Source: Taklimakanibacter deserti (lineage in GTDB: Bacteria; Pseudomonadota; Alphaproteobacteria; Rhizobiales; Aestuariivirgaceae). Taken from it: a stretch of 64,000 nucleotides of DNA. How positions within the stretch are numbered: position 1 is the first letter of the stretch; each line of letters opens with the position of its first letter. The stretch lies in NCBI GenBank assembly GCA_003574785.1, contig QORU01000019.1:82716-146715 (forward strand), given 5' to 3'. A model generated the notes under the pieces. That model saw nothing but the letters and a program-made list of their open reading frames with translations. It was not told where the DNA came from and made no database searches. Positions 33,511 to 42,455 of the stretch are shown here, piece after piece. The position numbers and the translations under genes were made by a program.

Positions 33511-34398
33511 TCACGCCACGTCCGCCGTCGCCCGCGCAAGGATCCAGCTCTTGACCGTCTTGACCACGCTGCCCTTCGAAAGCTGGCTTTCGGACAGGTA
33601 GTATGTCCACGGGCTTGCCGGCCGGATGGCGAACGGCTCGACCAGAAGGCCGCGGCTGAGATAGGCCTTGGCGAGCGAATACTGGGTTGCGACGCAGCCC
33701 GCTCCCGTCGCTGCCAGTTCGAGCGCGATATTCGAGGCGTTCGTGGTGATGCCTTTTTCATAGTCCGAGATGTCGATGCCGAGCGCATCGCCCATGCACT
33801 GCCAGTACTCCTGCCGACCATGCACGAAAATCCAGTCGACATGAAGGATGTCCTGCGGCGACTTCAGCGGTTTTGCCCCCGTCATCAGCTCCGGCGCGCA
33901 AAGCAGGACCAGCTGGTCGTTCCACAGCGGGACGCCTGTGGGCGGACGATCGTCGAAGCGCCGCGTCGAGATGGTGATGTCGGCGATCTGCTCGCTGAGA
34001 TCCTCCCAGATCGTGCCGTGGAGCACGACCTCGATCTCGGGATGCTGGGCGCGGAAGGCCGCCATGCATCCCGCCAGCCAGTTCTCCGCCAGGCTCATGG
34101 GGCAGGAAATGACCACGGTCTTGTTGCGCGTCGAGGTAACGATCGCCTCGGTGGCATGATCGATCTGGTCGAGCGCCTGGCGCAATGTCGGCAGGAACGC
34201 CTCGCCCATTTCGGTCAGCTTGAGGCTGCGCGGATATCTGATGAACAATTGGCGGCCGAGATAGTGTTCCAGTGCCCGCACATGATTGCTGACCGCGGCC
34301 TGGGTATAGCCGAGCTCGCTGGCGGCAAGCGTGAAGCTGAGATGGCGGGCGGAGCATTCGAACGAGCGGATATAATTGAGTGGTGGCGGCGGTTTCAT
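33511..34398 (-). CDS. LysR-family regulator (GcvA-like)
   Basis: A 295-residue LTTR. The N-terminal helix-turn-helix is YIRSFECSARHLSFTLAASELGYTQAAVSNHVRALEHYLGRQLFIRYPRSLKLT. The effector domain carries segments such as VVLHGTIWEDLSEQIADITI and ELAATGAGCVATQYSLAKAYL, as in GcvA-type LTTRs. It is divergent from the PrpD operon. Several GCCAAA/TTTGGC half-sites lie between them, one cluster shared in part with the control region at 51.3 kb, so it is the likely regulator of the whole 34-55 kb island. Confidence 0.87.
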   Translation of the reverse strand: MKPPPPLNYIRSFECSARHLSFTLAASELGYTQAAVSNHVRALEHYLGRQLFIRYPRSLKLTEMGEAFLPTLRQALDQIDHATEAIVTSTRNKTVVISCPMSLAENWLAGCMAAFRAQHPEIEVVLHGTIWEDLSEQIADITISTRRFDDRPPTGVPLWNDQLVLLCAPELMTGAKPLKSPQDILHVDWIFVHGRQEYWQCMGDALGIDISDYEKGITTNASNIALELAATGAGCVATQYSLAKAYLSRGLLVEPFAIRPASPWTYYLSESQLSKGSVVKTVKSWILARATADVA

Positions 34399-34414
34399 GC
34401 CTTCAGTCTATCGC

Positions 34415-34489
34415 GCGCCAAAGGCAGTGACATCGATTTTTTTGGCCATTGGCGCCAAACTAATTGCGTGAATGGGCCCCATGGCCAAA
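34415..34489. promoter_or_regulatory. Candidate LysR binding region
   Basis: It contains TTTGGC (34441-34446)-N7-GCCAAA (34454-34459), a direct repeat GCGCCAAA at 34415-34422 and 34452-34459, and another GGCCAAA near 34483. The run TTTTTTTGGCCAT at 34437-34449 recurs at 51321-51333 in the island's other divergent promoter. Confidence 0.45.
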
Positions 34490-34522
34490 TTATTCATTGG
34501 TAAAGACGAAAGGGAGGCGTCA

Positions 34523-35923
34523 GTGGTCCATCAGCCTGAGATGTCCGGCGCAGGCGTCGGGGTCTGTGCCAAAATCGCGGATTTTGCGCTGCGAAAGCCG
34601 GCGCCATCCTTCCCGGCGGAAGCGCTTCGGGCTGCGGCACTGCAGCTTCTCGACACAATGGGCATCGTCATTGCCGCCGCACCCATGGAGGCGGGGCGGA
34701 TCGCACGGGAGACGGCGGCTCTGCTCTATGGGACCGGCGCCAGCCGGCATTCGGCGCGGATGCTGTTCGACGGCCGGCGCGTGAGCGTGGCGGGTGCCGC
34801 CTTTGCGGCGGCCACGCAGACCGACAATCTCGACGGTCATGACGGCTACAGCCCGACCAAGGGCCATATGGGGGTGGCCATGGTGCCGGCACTGGCGGCT
34901 TTGGCCGAAGCGGCGCCACAGCTCACCGGGCCCGAGGCGCTTGCCTCCCTAGTCATCGGCTACGAGATTGCGGGCCGGGCCGGCATAGCGCTGCATGCGA
35001 CGGTTTCGGATTATCACACCTCGGGCGCCTGGAACGCGCTCGGCGTTGCCGCCATGGCGGCGCGCTTCATCGGCCTCGATGACGGCGAGTTCCGTCATGC
35101 CCTGGGGATCGCGGAATATCACGGGCCGCGCAGCCAGATGATGCGCGAGATCGCGACGCCGACCATGCTGCATGACGGCTCCGGCATGGGCGCGCTGGTC
35201 GGCCTTTCGGCGGCCGTGCTGGCCGGCAACGGCTTTGCCGGAGCACCCGCCATCACCGTCGAAGCGCCGGAGGTGGCCCATTATTGGGAGGATCTCGGCA
35301 GGTTCTGGCAGGTCACTCGTCAATATATAAAGCCTTATCCCATATGCCGCTGGGCGCATGCGGCAATCGACGGGACACGGGCGCTCTGTCTGGCGCATCG
35401 CCTGGCGCCTGCGCAAATCGCCAGAGTGAGGGTCAACAGCTTCCACCACGCAGCGGCGCTGTTCGCAGGCATGCCGGACACGACATCGAAGGCGCAATAT
35501 AGTCTGGCCTTCGCGGTGGCGACCATGATCATTCATGGCCGGATCGGCGTCGAGCATATTTCGGGTGCGGGCCTCGAAGATGCGGCGGTCGCCGCGATGC
35601 TGAAACGCATCGAGGTCGTGGAATCGGCACGTCACAGCGCCCGCTTTCCGGAAGGGCGCTGGGCCGACGTTCGGATCGAGACAATGGACGGGCGCGTCCT
35701 GGAGTCGGGCGATGTGCATGCGCGCGGCGGACCCGAGGCGCCGTTCACGCCGGACGATATCATCGAAAAATATATGGAGTTCGCCGCACCGGTGCTCGGA
35801 CAAGCGCGTGCCGCGGCGATCCGCGACCGCATCCTCGGCCTCACCATGCGCGAAAGCCGGTTCGGCGACCTCGCAAGTCTGCTCTATGATCCCCCGGCCA
35901 GCCAGCGCCATGACGCTGCATAG
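34523..35923 (+). CDS. MmgE/PrpD family protein
   Basis: A 466-residue protein if started at GTG 34523, which has GGGAGG five bases upstream; ATGs at 34472 and 34481 lack a good site. The MmgE/PrpD fold is marked by LLDTMGIVIAAAP, AAATQTDNLDGHDGY, VIGYEIAGRAGIALH, GAWNALGVAAMAARFIGL, RQYIKPYPICRWAHAAIDG and SFHHAAALF. Members include 2-methylcitrate dehydratase, cis-aconitate decarboxylase and iminodisuccinate epimerase, so the reaction here may be a dehydration, decarboxylation or epimerisation of a polycarboxylate. It opens a four-gene operon with DapA-, hydroxyacid dehydrogenase- and MttB-like genes. Confidence 0.85.
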   Translation: MVHQPEMSGAGVGVCAKIADFALRKPAPSFPAEALRAAALQLLDTMGIVIAAAPMEAGRIARETAALLYGTGASRHSARMLFDGRRVSVAGAAFAAATQTDNLDGHDGYSPTKGHMGVAMVPALAALAEAAPQLTGPEALASLVIGYEIAGRAGIALHATVSDYHTSGAWNALGVAAMAARFIGLDDGEFRHALGIAEYHGPRSQMMREIATPTMLHDGSGMGALVGLSAAVLAGNGFAGAPAITVEAPEVAHYWEDLGRFWQVTRQYIKPYPICRWAHAAIDGTRALCLAHRLAPAQIARVRVNSFHHAAALFAGMPDTTSKAQYSLAFAVATMIIHGRIGVEHISGAGLEDAAVAAMLKRIEVVESARHSARFPEGRWADVRIETMDGRVLESGDVHARGGPEAPFTPDDIIEKYMEFAAPVLGQARAAAIRDRILGLTMRESRFGDLASLLYDPPASQRHDAA

Positions 35924-35947
35924 GTTCCTGATACAAGGATTGAACCG

Positions 35948-36865
35948 ATGAACTCCATCAAGGGCGTGATCGCGCCGATTCTGACGCCCTTCGAGGCCGA
36001 CGGCAGCATTGCCCGCGATCTCTGGATCGCGCACGCGAAATGGGTGCTCGATGAGGGGGCGCATTATCTTTCGCCATTCGGCACGACGGGCGAGGCGCTG
36101 TCGCTGTCGCCGGGCGAGCGGATGGAAGCGCTGGAATGGCTGGCCGAGGCGGGCATATCGCCGAGCCGGATGATCCCGGGCACCGGTTTGACGGCCTTGC
36201 CGGACACGGTGGAATTGACCCGGCATGCCGTCGGTCTCGGCTGCGCCGGCGCGATGGTGTTGCCGTCCTTCTTCTACGTCGCAGCCGGCGATGACGGGCA
36301 GGCGCGATATTTCGGCGAATTGGTCGAAAAGGTGGCAAGTCCTGAGCTGAAGCTCGTCCTCTATCACATCCCGCAGAATTCGGGTGTGCCGGTGACACCG
36401 GACCTCGCCGCCCGGCTGAACCGAGCGTTTCCCCAAACGGTCGTGGGCTACAAGGACAGCGCCGGGGATTGGAGCAACACGGCCGCGGTTATTGCCGCAG
36501 CGCCTCAAGTCTCGGTATTCCCAAGCTCGGAAGGACAATTGACGCAAGGCCTCGCCAGTGGAGCGGCGGGCTGCATCTCGGCTTCGGTCAATCTCAATGC
36601 GGCGGCCATCAGGGCCGTCTATGACGGCGCGCGCGCCGGCAGGGATGTGATGGCCGGCGACGCCGCGATCAAGGCGTTCCGCAAGGCAGTGCAAGCCGCG
36701 GGGCTGATCGGCGGGATGAAAGCCGTGCTGGCGGTCAGGTCCGGCGATGCGCGCTGGCTCAATCTCAGGGCGCCGCATGAGAATACGACGCTCGCTTTGG
36801 GCGAGGCTTTGCTTGCGGCACTCGGTGAAGCTCGGGATGTGATTCCCGCGCGGGCGCATGGCTAG
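35948..36865 (+). CDS. Dihydrodipicolinate synthase/N-acetylneuraminate lyase family protein
   Basis: A 305-residue class-I aldolase-fold lyase. The Schiff-base lysine is Lys169 (GYKDSAGD), the catalytic Tyr139 is in LYHIPQ, and the substrate-carboxylate loop is FGTTGEALSL. Family members cleave or form 2-oxo acids with pyruvate. In this operon a retro-aldol cleavage producing pyruvate or another 2-oxo acid fits, with the 2-hydroxyacid dehydrogenase next in line. It overlaps that gene by eight bases. Confidence 0.87.
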   Translation: MNSIKGVIAPILTPFEADGSIARDLWIAHAKWVLDEGAHYLSPFGTTGEALSLSPGERMEALEWLAEAGISPSRMIPGTGLTALPDTVELTRHAVGLGCAGAMVLPSFFYVAAGDDGQARYFGELVEKVASPELKLVLYHIPQNSGVPVTPDLAARLNRAFPQTVVGYKDSAGDWSNTAAVIAAAPQVSVFPSSEGQLTQGLASGAAGCISASVNLNAAAIRAVYDGARAGRDVMAGDAAIKAFRKAVQAAGLIGGMKAVLAVRSGDARWLNLRAPHENTTLALGEALLAALGEARDVIPARAHG

Positions 36866-37838
36866 ATCGGTGAGCGCGCACCCCCCGGTCATCGTTCATG
36901 CCGGCGAGCCCGGGCCGGCCCTTGCCATGCTGGCCGAAAGCCATCCGGATCTCCGGGTCAAAGCCTGCGACAGCTATGCCGGACTGGCTGAAGCCATCGC
37001 CGAGATCCAGGCGGAGGTGGTTTATTCTGTGCGCTTCGCCGGCACGCCGCTGTTCCCGCGCCGGGCGCTGGTGGAAAGCGCGACAGTCAGATGGGTATCG
37101 GTCGGAGGCTCCGGCACCGACCATCTGCGCCCATGGGACTCAGCCAAGGTGACGGTGACCAATGCTGCGGGCGTGGCCGCCGACATGATGGCCGAATATG
37201 CGCTGGGCGCGATGCTGTCCTTCTCGCTCGACCTGCCGGGATTCGCCGTGCATCAGCGTGCAAGGCGATGGACAGCCGGAAAAGTCGAGCCGATCGCTGG
37301 ACGCACTGTGCTGATTCTCGGACTGGGCAAGGCCGGCCAGGCGCTGGCCCGGCGCGCCAAGGCGATGGACATGACGACGCTCGGCGTCAGGGCCCGGCCG
37401 CGACCGACCGCTTATGTCGATGAAGTCCATAGCAGCGACAGTCTGCCGGACCTCTGGGCGCGCGCCGATTTCATCGTCTGCTGCCTGCCGCTCCTGGAGA
37501 CGACGCGCGGGATCGTGGGCAGAGAGGCTTTCGCCGCGATGAAGCCGACGGCGGTGCTGATCGACGTCTCGCGCGGGGGCGTGGTCGAGGAGGCGGCCCT
37601 GGTCGCAGCACTCGATGCCGGACGGATCAAGGGTGCGGCGCTCGATGTATTCGCAACCGAGCCGCTGCCGGCCGATCACCCCTTATGGGGCTACAAGAAC
37701 GTGCTCATCACACCGCATTGCTCGTCGGTCTATGACGGCTGGGAGACAAGATCGGCGCGCATGTTCGCGGAGAACCTGGAACGCTATCGGCGCGGTGAAA
37801 AGCTGACGAATGTGGTGGACCCGGCGCGGGGTTACTAA
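36858..37838 (+). CDS. D-2-hydroxyacid dehydrogenase (NAD-dependent)
   Basis: A 326-residue D-isomer-specific 2-hydroxyacid dehydrogenase. The NAD motif is GLGKAGQALARRA, catalytic Arg in DVSRGGVV, Glu in DVFATEPLP and His in ITPHCSS. It interconverts a 2-oxo acid and a D-2-hydroxyacid (glyoxylate/hydroxypyruvate-like). The ATG at 36858 overlaps the lyase gene by eight bases, and the MttB-family gene follows after 20 bases. Confidence 0.88.
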   Translation: MARSVSAHPPVIVHAGEPGPALAMLAESHPDLRVKACDSYAGLAEAIAEIQAEVVYSVRFAGTPLFPRRALVESATVRWVSVGGSGTDHLRPWDSAKVTVTNAAGVAADMMAEYALGAMLSFSLDLPGFAVHQRARRWTAGKVEPIAGRTVLILGLGKAGQALARRAKAMDMTTLGVRARPRPTAYVDEVHSSDSLPDLWARADFIVCCLPLLETTRGIVGREAFAAMKPTAVLIDVSRGGVVEEAALVAALDAGRIKGAALDVFATEPLPADHPLWGYKNVLITPHCSSVYDGWETRSARMFAENLERYRRGEKLTNVVDPARGY

Positions 37839-37858
37839 GACGAGGAAGGAGCGCAGCA

Positions 37859-39400
37859 ATGACGGTACATGAAAGACGCAGCGGCGGGCGGCGCTCGAAA
37901 GCGGGCCGCAGCGGCGGCGGCATTCCGCAACTGCCGTGGCAGCGTGTGACCAATCCCTATCCGCCGATGCAGCTCCTGAACGAGGAGCAGATGGACAAGC
38001 TGCACCGCACCTCCATGCGCATCCTTTCGGAGCTCGGCATACAGGTGATGGGCGAGAAGGTGATGCAGATATTCGAGGCGGCCGGGGCCATTGTCGACCG
38101 CAGCGCAAGCACCGTGCGCATCGACGAAGGCATCGTGGCCGAGGCGGTGAGGAGGGCGCCGTCGTCCTTCACCATCACGTCCCGCAATCCCAGCAAGGAA
38201 ATCAGGATCGGCGGCAACGACCTGGTGTTCGGGCTGGTCGCGGGTCCCCCCAATGTGCATGACCGCGTCAACGGACGCCGGCAAGGCAATCTCGCCGACT
38301 ATGAGAACTTCATCCGGCTGGCGCATCATTTCAACGCCATCCACATCATCGGCAATCAGGTGGTGGCGCCGATGGAGCTGCCGCCCAACAACCGGCATCT
38401 CGACACCTATCGCGCCAATCTGACGCTTTCCGATCTGAGCTTCCATTGCTCCGCGATCGGCCGGGGCCGCGCCATGGACAGCATCAACATGACGGCCATC
38501 GCGCGCGGCACAACCGTCGATGCGATGCGCGCCTCGCCCGGCGTCACCACCATCATTTCCGTCAATTCGCCGCGGCTTTTCGATGAAGCGATGGCTGAGG
38601 GCCTGATCGCCATGGCCGAGCATGGCCAGCCGGTCACCATCACCCCGTTCACGCTCATGGGGGCGATGACGCCGGTTACGCTGGCGGCGGCCTTGGCGCA
38701 GCAGAATGCCGAAGCGCTTTTCGGCGTGACCCTGACGCAGCTGATCAATCCCGGAACGCCGGTGATGTATGGCGCCTTCACCTCGAATGTCGACATGCGC
38801 TCGGGCGCGCCGGCCTTCGGCACGCCGGAAAATGCCAAGGCCAATATCGTCGCCGGCCAGCTGGCCCGCCGCTACGGCCTTCCCTATCGAACGTCCAATG
38901 CCAATGCATCCAATGTCGTCGACCTGCAGGCCGCCTACGAAACGGAAATGGCGACCTGGGGCGCCGTGCTTGGCGGCGCGAACCTGATCTACCACGCCGC
39001 CGGCTGGCTGGAGGGCGGGCTCACCGCGTCCTACGAGAAGCTCATCCTCGATGTGGAAATCCTGCAGAACATGATGGAGTTCCTGCGGCCGCTGCCCTTC
39101 GAGGAGGACGATCTCGGCTTCGAGGCGATCAAGGCGGTGCCGACCGGCGGACATTTCTTCGGGTCCGATCACACCATGGCCCGTTATGAAACGGCATTCT
39201 ACCGGCCCATGCTGTCCGACTGGCAGAACTACGGCAGCTGGCAGGAGGGAGGCGGGCACGATGCGCTCGAGCGCGCGACGCAACTGTGGCAGCAGGCGCT
39301 GCGCGACTATCAGGAGCCGGTCCTGGATCCGGCCGTCCGCGAAGAACTCGACGCCTATGTCGCCAACAGAAAGCAGGAGATCGGCTGGGGCGAGCCGTGA
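37859..39400 (+). CDS. Trimethylamine methyltransferase (MttB) family protein, non-pyrrolysine
   Basis: A 513-residue member of the MttB superfamily. It has LHRTSMRILSELGIQVMGEK at the N-terminus, then PFTLMGAMTPVTLAAALAQQNAEAL and GTPVMYGAFTSNVDMRSGAPAFGTPE. The frame is open throughout with no internal TAG, so it is the non-Pyl type, as in glycine-betaine methyltransferase MtgB. Such enzymes move a methyl group from a quaternary amine to a corrinoid protein. No corrinoid (MttC-like) gene lies in the window, so the acceptor is unknown. It ends four bases from the convergent SDR gene. With the GcvT-type dehydrogenase at 51.5 kb it points to N-demethylation. Confidence 0.85.
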   Translation: MTVHERRSGGRRSKAGRSGGGIPQLPWQRVTNPYPPMQLLNEEQMDKLHRTSMRILSELGIQVMGEKVMQIFEAAGAIVDRSASTVRIDEGIVAEAVRRAPSSFTITSRNPSKEIRIGGNDLVFGLVAGPPNVHDRVNGRRQGNLADYENFIRLAHHFNAIHIIGNQVVAPMELPPNNRHLDTYRANLTLSDLSFHCSAIGRGRAMDSINMTAIARGTTVDAMRASPGVTTIISVNSPRLFDEAMAEGLIAMAEHGQPVTITPFTLMGAMTPVTLAAALAQQNAEALFGVTLTQLINPGTPVMYGAFTSNVDMRSGAPAFGTPENAKANIVAGQLARRYGLPYRTSNANASNVVDLQAAYETEMATWGAVLGGANLIYHAAGWLEGGLTASYEKLILDVEILQNMMEFLRPLPFEEDDLGFEAIKAVPTGGHFFGSDHTMARYETAFYRPMLSDWQNYGSWQEGGGHDALERATQLWQQALRDYQEPVLDPAVREELDAYVANRKQEIGWGEP

Positions 39401-39404
39401 AAGC

Positions 39405-40178
39405 TCATGCTGCCATCCAGCCGCCATCCACCATCAGATTGACGCCGGTGACATAGCTCGACATGTCGCTGGCGAGGAAAAGAGCGGCACCGGCGACGTC
39501 ATCGGGTGCGCCGAGCCGCGGCCACGGGGTCCGGCGGCGTGAATAGGCGAGCGCATCGGGATCGTTGGCGATGCCGGGCTTCCCCGTGATGATCTTTCCG
39601 GGCGCGATCGCGTTGCAGACGATCAGGTCTTGGGCATGATCGACCGCGATCTGGCGCGTCATCTGGACGATGCCGCCTTTGCTCACCGAATAGGGAAAAT
39701 CGCCCGGACAGGCGACCATGCCATGTTGCGACGATATGTTGATGATGCGCCCGCGCACGCCGTTCACGGGGGCCTGGTTCAGCATCTGCTGGACGGTGCG
39801 CTTGCAGCAATAGAAGAAGCCGGTGAGATTGACGCCGATCACCCGGTTCCATTGTTCGGGCGTAGTCTCCAGCAAATTTGTCGAGGTGTAGATGGCCGCA
39901 TTGTTGACCATGATGTCGAGCCTGCCGAACCGTTCGACGGTGGCCGCCACCAGGCGGTCGACGGCGGCCCAGTCGGCGATATCGGTCGGACGATAGTCGG
40001 CGATGCCGCCGGCCTGCTCGATCACCGCCTTCGTCGGCAAGCCGTCTTCGATCGGAACCTCGACGCTGTCGGCGATGACGACGCTGGCGCCCTCGGCGGC
40101 ATAGCGCCGGGCGATGGCGCGGCCTATCCCTGAGCTCGCGCCGGTGACAATGGCGACCTTGCCTGCAAGATGTCCCAT
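39405..40178 (-). CDS. SDR-family oxidoreductase
   Basis: A 257-residue classical SDR. It has TGASSGIG, NNAA, the catalytic NISSQHG Ser, YSVSK and VTGVNLMVDGG. It is the last gene of the ten-gene minus operon. Its start lies 55 bases inside the upstream amidohydrolase gene, an unusually long overlap that suggests tight translational coupling. The extra acidic insert after the first strand (SVEVPIEDGLP) resembles glucose-dehydrogenase-like SDRs. Substrate unknown. Confidence 0.86.
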   Translation of the reverse strand: MGHLAGKVAIVTGASSGIGRAIARRYAAEGASVVIADSVEVPIEDGLPTKAVIEQAGGIADYRPTDIADWAAVDRLVAATVERFGRLDIMVNNAAIYTSTNLLETTPEQWNRVIGVNLTGFFYCCKRTVQQMLNQAPVNGVRGRIINISSQHGMVACPGDFPYSVSKGGIVQMTRQIAVDHAQDLIVCNAIAPGKIITGKPGIANDPDALAYSRRRTPWPRLGAPDDVAGAALFLASDMSSYVTGVNLMVDGGWMAA

Positions 40179-41530
40179 GGTTCGCTTCCGCCTTTCCGCG
40201 TGACGACCTGGCCTCTCTGCTGGGCCACCAATTTGCCGTCCCGCACGATCTCCTCGCCGCGCAGAAGGACGCGGGTGAGCCTGGCTGACACGGTCCAGTC
40301 GTCATAGGGCGTGTAGCCGGCCTTGGAAACCTGATCGGCGTTGCGGATGACGCTGCTCTGACGCGGGTCGAGGAACACGATGTCCGCATCATGACCGACG
40401 GCGATCCGTCCCTTGGATTTGCCGAGACCGAAACGTTCCGCCGGGTTGCGCGCGCATAGGCGGGCGATGTCGGCAAAGTCGATCAGGCCTTCATCGACGA
40501 GCTTGAGCATCGCCGGCAACAGCGTCTGCAACCCCGGCATCCCACCTGGAATGTCGCCGAAGGCCGTGAACTCTGGGGCCTTCTCGGCGGGCGTGTGCGG
40601 GGCATGGTCGGTGCCGATGATGTCGATGAGGCCATGGACGACAGCCTGGCGCAAGGCATCGATATCGGCTTTCGCCCGGAAGGGTGGCGAGGCTTTCACA
40701 TTCGCTCCCTGCAGCCTGTAGTCTTCCGCCGTGAAGAACAGATTCTGCGGCGTGGTCTCGATGCTTGCATCGGCCATTCCGCGCAGGCGCCCCCAGGTCT
40801 CCACGCCGAACGACGAATTGATCTGCCGCACATGGATCGGGATTCCGGTGGTCGCGGCAGCCAGGACGGCGCGCGAGATGCCGTTGGCTTCCGCCGATGC
40901 CGGACGGCTGTCCAGAAAAGCCGCAATTTCATCGGTGCCCGCGCGCTCGAGGCCGCCGAGCAGAAGCGACTGATCGCCGGGCGAGATCGCGACCAGCGTA
41001 TCGAGGCCGCGGAAGCGCTCGAGCGCCTGGAGCACGGCGTCCATGGTCGCGAACAGAAAGGGCTGCGGCACGTCGGCGGTGAAGAGCTCGAAGGATACTG
41101 GCGCCAGCTCGTGCAGCGGCAGGATCTGATCGAGGTCATGGCTGACGACCGCCTGGAAGCCGACATCGACATGGATGCGGTTCTGCGCCATCGCCATTTT
41201 GTCGGAGAGCTGTTCGGCGGTGGCCGTCCACGGATCGTCCGTCGGCATGTCGAGCACCGTCGTGACGCCGCCGAGCGCCGCCGCGTGTGTGCCGGAGGAG
41301 AAGTCCTCCTTGTGCGTGAGGCCGGGCTCGCGCAGATGCGCATGCGCATCGACGAGGCCGGGCAGGAGGATGGAGCCCGACGCATCGATGACGGTCCGTG
41401 CCGTTGCCGCCGTGTCCTGGCCGAGCAAGGCGGCGATGCGTCCGCCCACGATGCCCACCTGGCCGGTGCTTTGCGCATCGGCATCGATCACCGTAGCGTT
41501 GGTGATCAGCGTGTCGAAGTCCTTAGCCAT
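40124..41530 (-). CDS. Cyclic amidohydrolase (dihydroorotase/allantoinase-like) with altered metal site
   Basis: A 468-residue amidohydrolase-superfamily protein. The HxH strand is DAHAHLREPGLTHKEDF. IHVRQINSS carries the usual strand-6 His, and IGTDHAPHT the final Asp. At the position of the carboxylated metal-bridging Lys (normally FKxF) the sequence reads VSFELFTAD, and at the strand-5 His (VHAE) it reads AISPGD. The binuclear centre of hydantoinases is therefore probably incomplete. It may be mononuclear or act on another substrate. ATG 41530 is chosen, overlapping the deacetylase gene by eight bases; ATG 41548 is possible. Confidence 0.78.
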   Translation of the reverse strand: MAKDFDTLITNATVIDADAQSTGQVGIVGGRIAALLGQDTAATARTVIDASGSILLPGLVDAHAHLREPGLTHKEDFSSGTHAAALGGVTTVLDMPTDDPWTATAEQLSDKMAMAQNRIHVDVGFQAVVSHDLDQILPLHELAPVSFELFTADVPQPFLFATMDAVLQALERFRGLDTLVAISPGDQSLLLGGLERAGTDEIAAFLDSRPASAEANGISRAVLAAATTGIPIHVRQINSSFGVETWGRLRGMADASIETTPQNLFFTAEDYRLQGANVKASPPFRAKADIDALRQAVVHGLIDIIGTDHAPHTPAEKAPEFTAFGDIPGGMPGLQTLLPAMLKLVDEGLIDFADIARLCARNPAERFGLGKSKGRIAVGHDADIVFLDPRQSSVIRNADQVSKAGYTPYDDWTVSARLTRVLLRGEEIVRDGKLVAQQRGQVVTRKGGSEPWDILQARSPLSPARAQG

Positions 41531-42443
41531 GTCGTTCGAAGCTTTCATGATGGTCCAGCCAGTAACGCGCGATGTCGAGGCGGCGCATGAACGCAACCCC
41601 CGGCGTCTTCGTAGCGTATTCGATGACATCGCGCAGCCCCGATGCGCGATTGGGCTGGCCGGTCCAGCGGCAATGGATGCCGATGGTCAGCATGCGTCCG
41701 CCGATCTCATCGGCTTCGCCGAGCAGATAGTCGATGGCCGAGCGGCAGTCCTCGGCGAAGTCGCGCGGATTGCTGTAGCCCGGCGCGATCAGATAGCGGC
41801 TGTCATTCAGCGTCTTCGAGTAGGGGACGACGAGAATCCGCGTGCCGTCATGCTCGGTGAAATACGGCAAGTCATCGTTGCAGGGGTCGGAGTGATAGAG
41901 AAAGCCGCCCTCGCGCACCAGGAGGTCGCGGGTGTTGACGCTCGGAAACGACCGACAATTCCAGCCCAGCGGACGCTGCCCGGTCAGCTTCTGATAAAGT
42001 GCTATCGCCTCATGGAGATCGCGCTCTTCCTGCTCGCGGTCGACGGTCGAATATTCGGCCCAGCGCAAGCCGTGGCCGAGCAAATCGTGACCTCGCGCCT
42101 TCATCCAATCGACGACGGCGGGGTTGTGCTCGAGCGCCACGGCGCAGGCCGAGACCGTGACCGGTATCCGGTAGCGGTCGAACAGGCGCGCGAGGCGCCA
42201 CACGCCGGCGCGGCTGCCATATTCGAAATGCGTCTCGGTGCCGAGGTCGCGCACCGGAGGGCTGACGGGGATGTTGTATTCGCCCCAATTGTCGTTGCGC
42301 CCATCCTCCGCCCATGAATATTCGGATCCTTCCTCGTAATTGAGGACGAGATTGATCGCGACCTTCACGCCGCCGGGCCAGGTGATGAAAGGAGGGTTCG
42401 GACCATAGCCCACGAAGTCGCGCGGCTGATTGTTCGTCGGCAT
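41523..42443 (-). CDS. Polysaccharide-deacetylase-fold protein, PuuE/allantoinase-like
   Basis: A 306-residue NodB-fold hydrolase. It resembles the PuuE (urate-catabolism allantoinase) group. Matching segments are GYGPNPPFITWPGGVKVAINLVLNYEEGSE, SRAGVWRLARLFDRYRIPVTV, GHDLLGHGLRWAEY and a C-terminal IGIHCRWTGQPNRASGL. Members of this group hydrolyse cyclic ureides without a classical zinc triad. It is adjacent to a dihydroorotase/allantoinase-like gene, so two different ring-opening folds sit in one operon. Confidence 0.83.
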   Translation of the reverse strand: MPTNNQPRDFVGYGPNPPFITWPGGVKVAINLVLNYEEGSEYSWAEDGRNDNWGEYNIPVSPPVRDLGTETHFEYGSRAGVWRLARLFDRYRIPVTVSACAVALEHNPAVVDWMKARGHDLLGHGLRWAEYSTVDREQEERDLHEAIALYQKLTGQRPLGWNCRSFPSVNTRDLLVREGGFLYHSDPCNDDLPYFTEHDGTRILVVPYSKTLNDSRYLIAPGYSNPRDFAEDCRSAIDYLLGEADEIGGRMLTIGIHCRWTGQPNRASGLRDVIEYATKTPGVAFMRRLDIARYWLDHHESFERHG

Positions 42444-42455
42444 CGGAAATTCCTT

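Noticed and set aside
37859..39400. True trimethylamine methyltransferase (MttB) assignment
   Set aside because: There is no pyrrolysine codon and no corrinoid partner nearby; only family-level naming is justified.
34949..39427. Minus-strand frames of 647 and 530 codons opposite the PrpD-MttB operon
   Set aside because: Shadow frames. The plus strand encodes four proteins with catalytic motifs, while the minus translations are rich in Arg, His and Gly with no domain.
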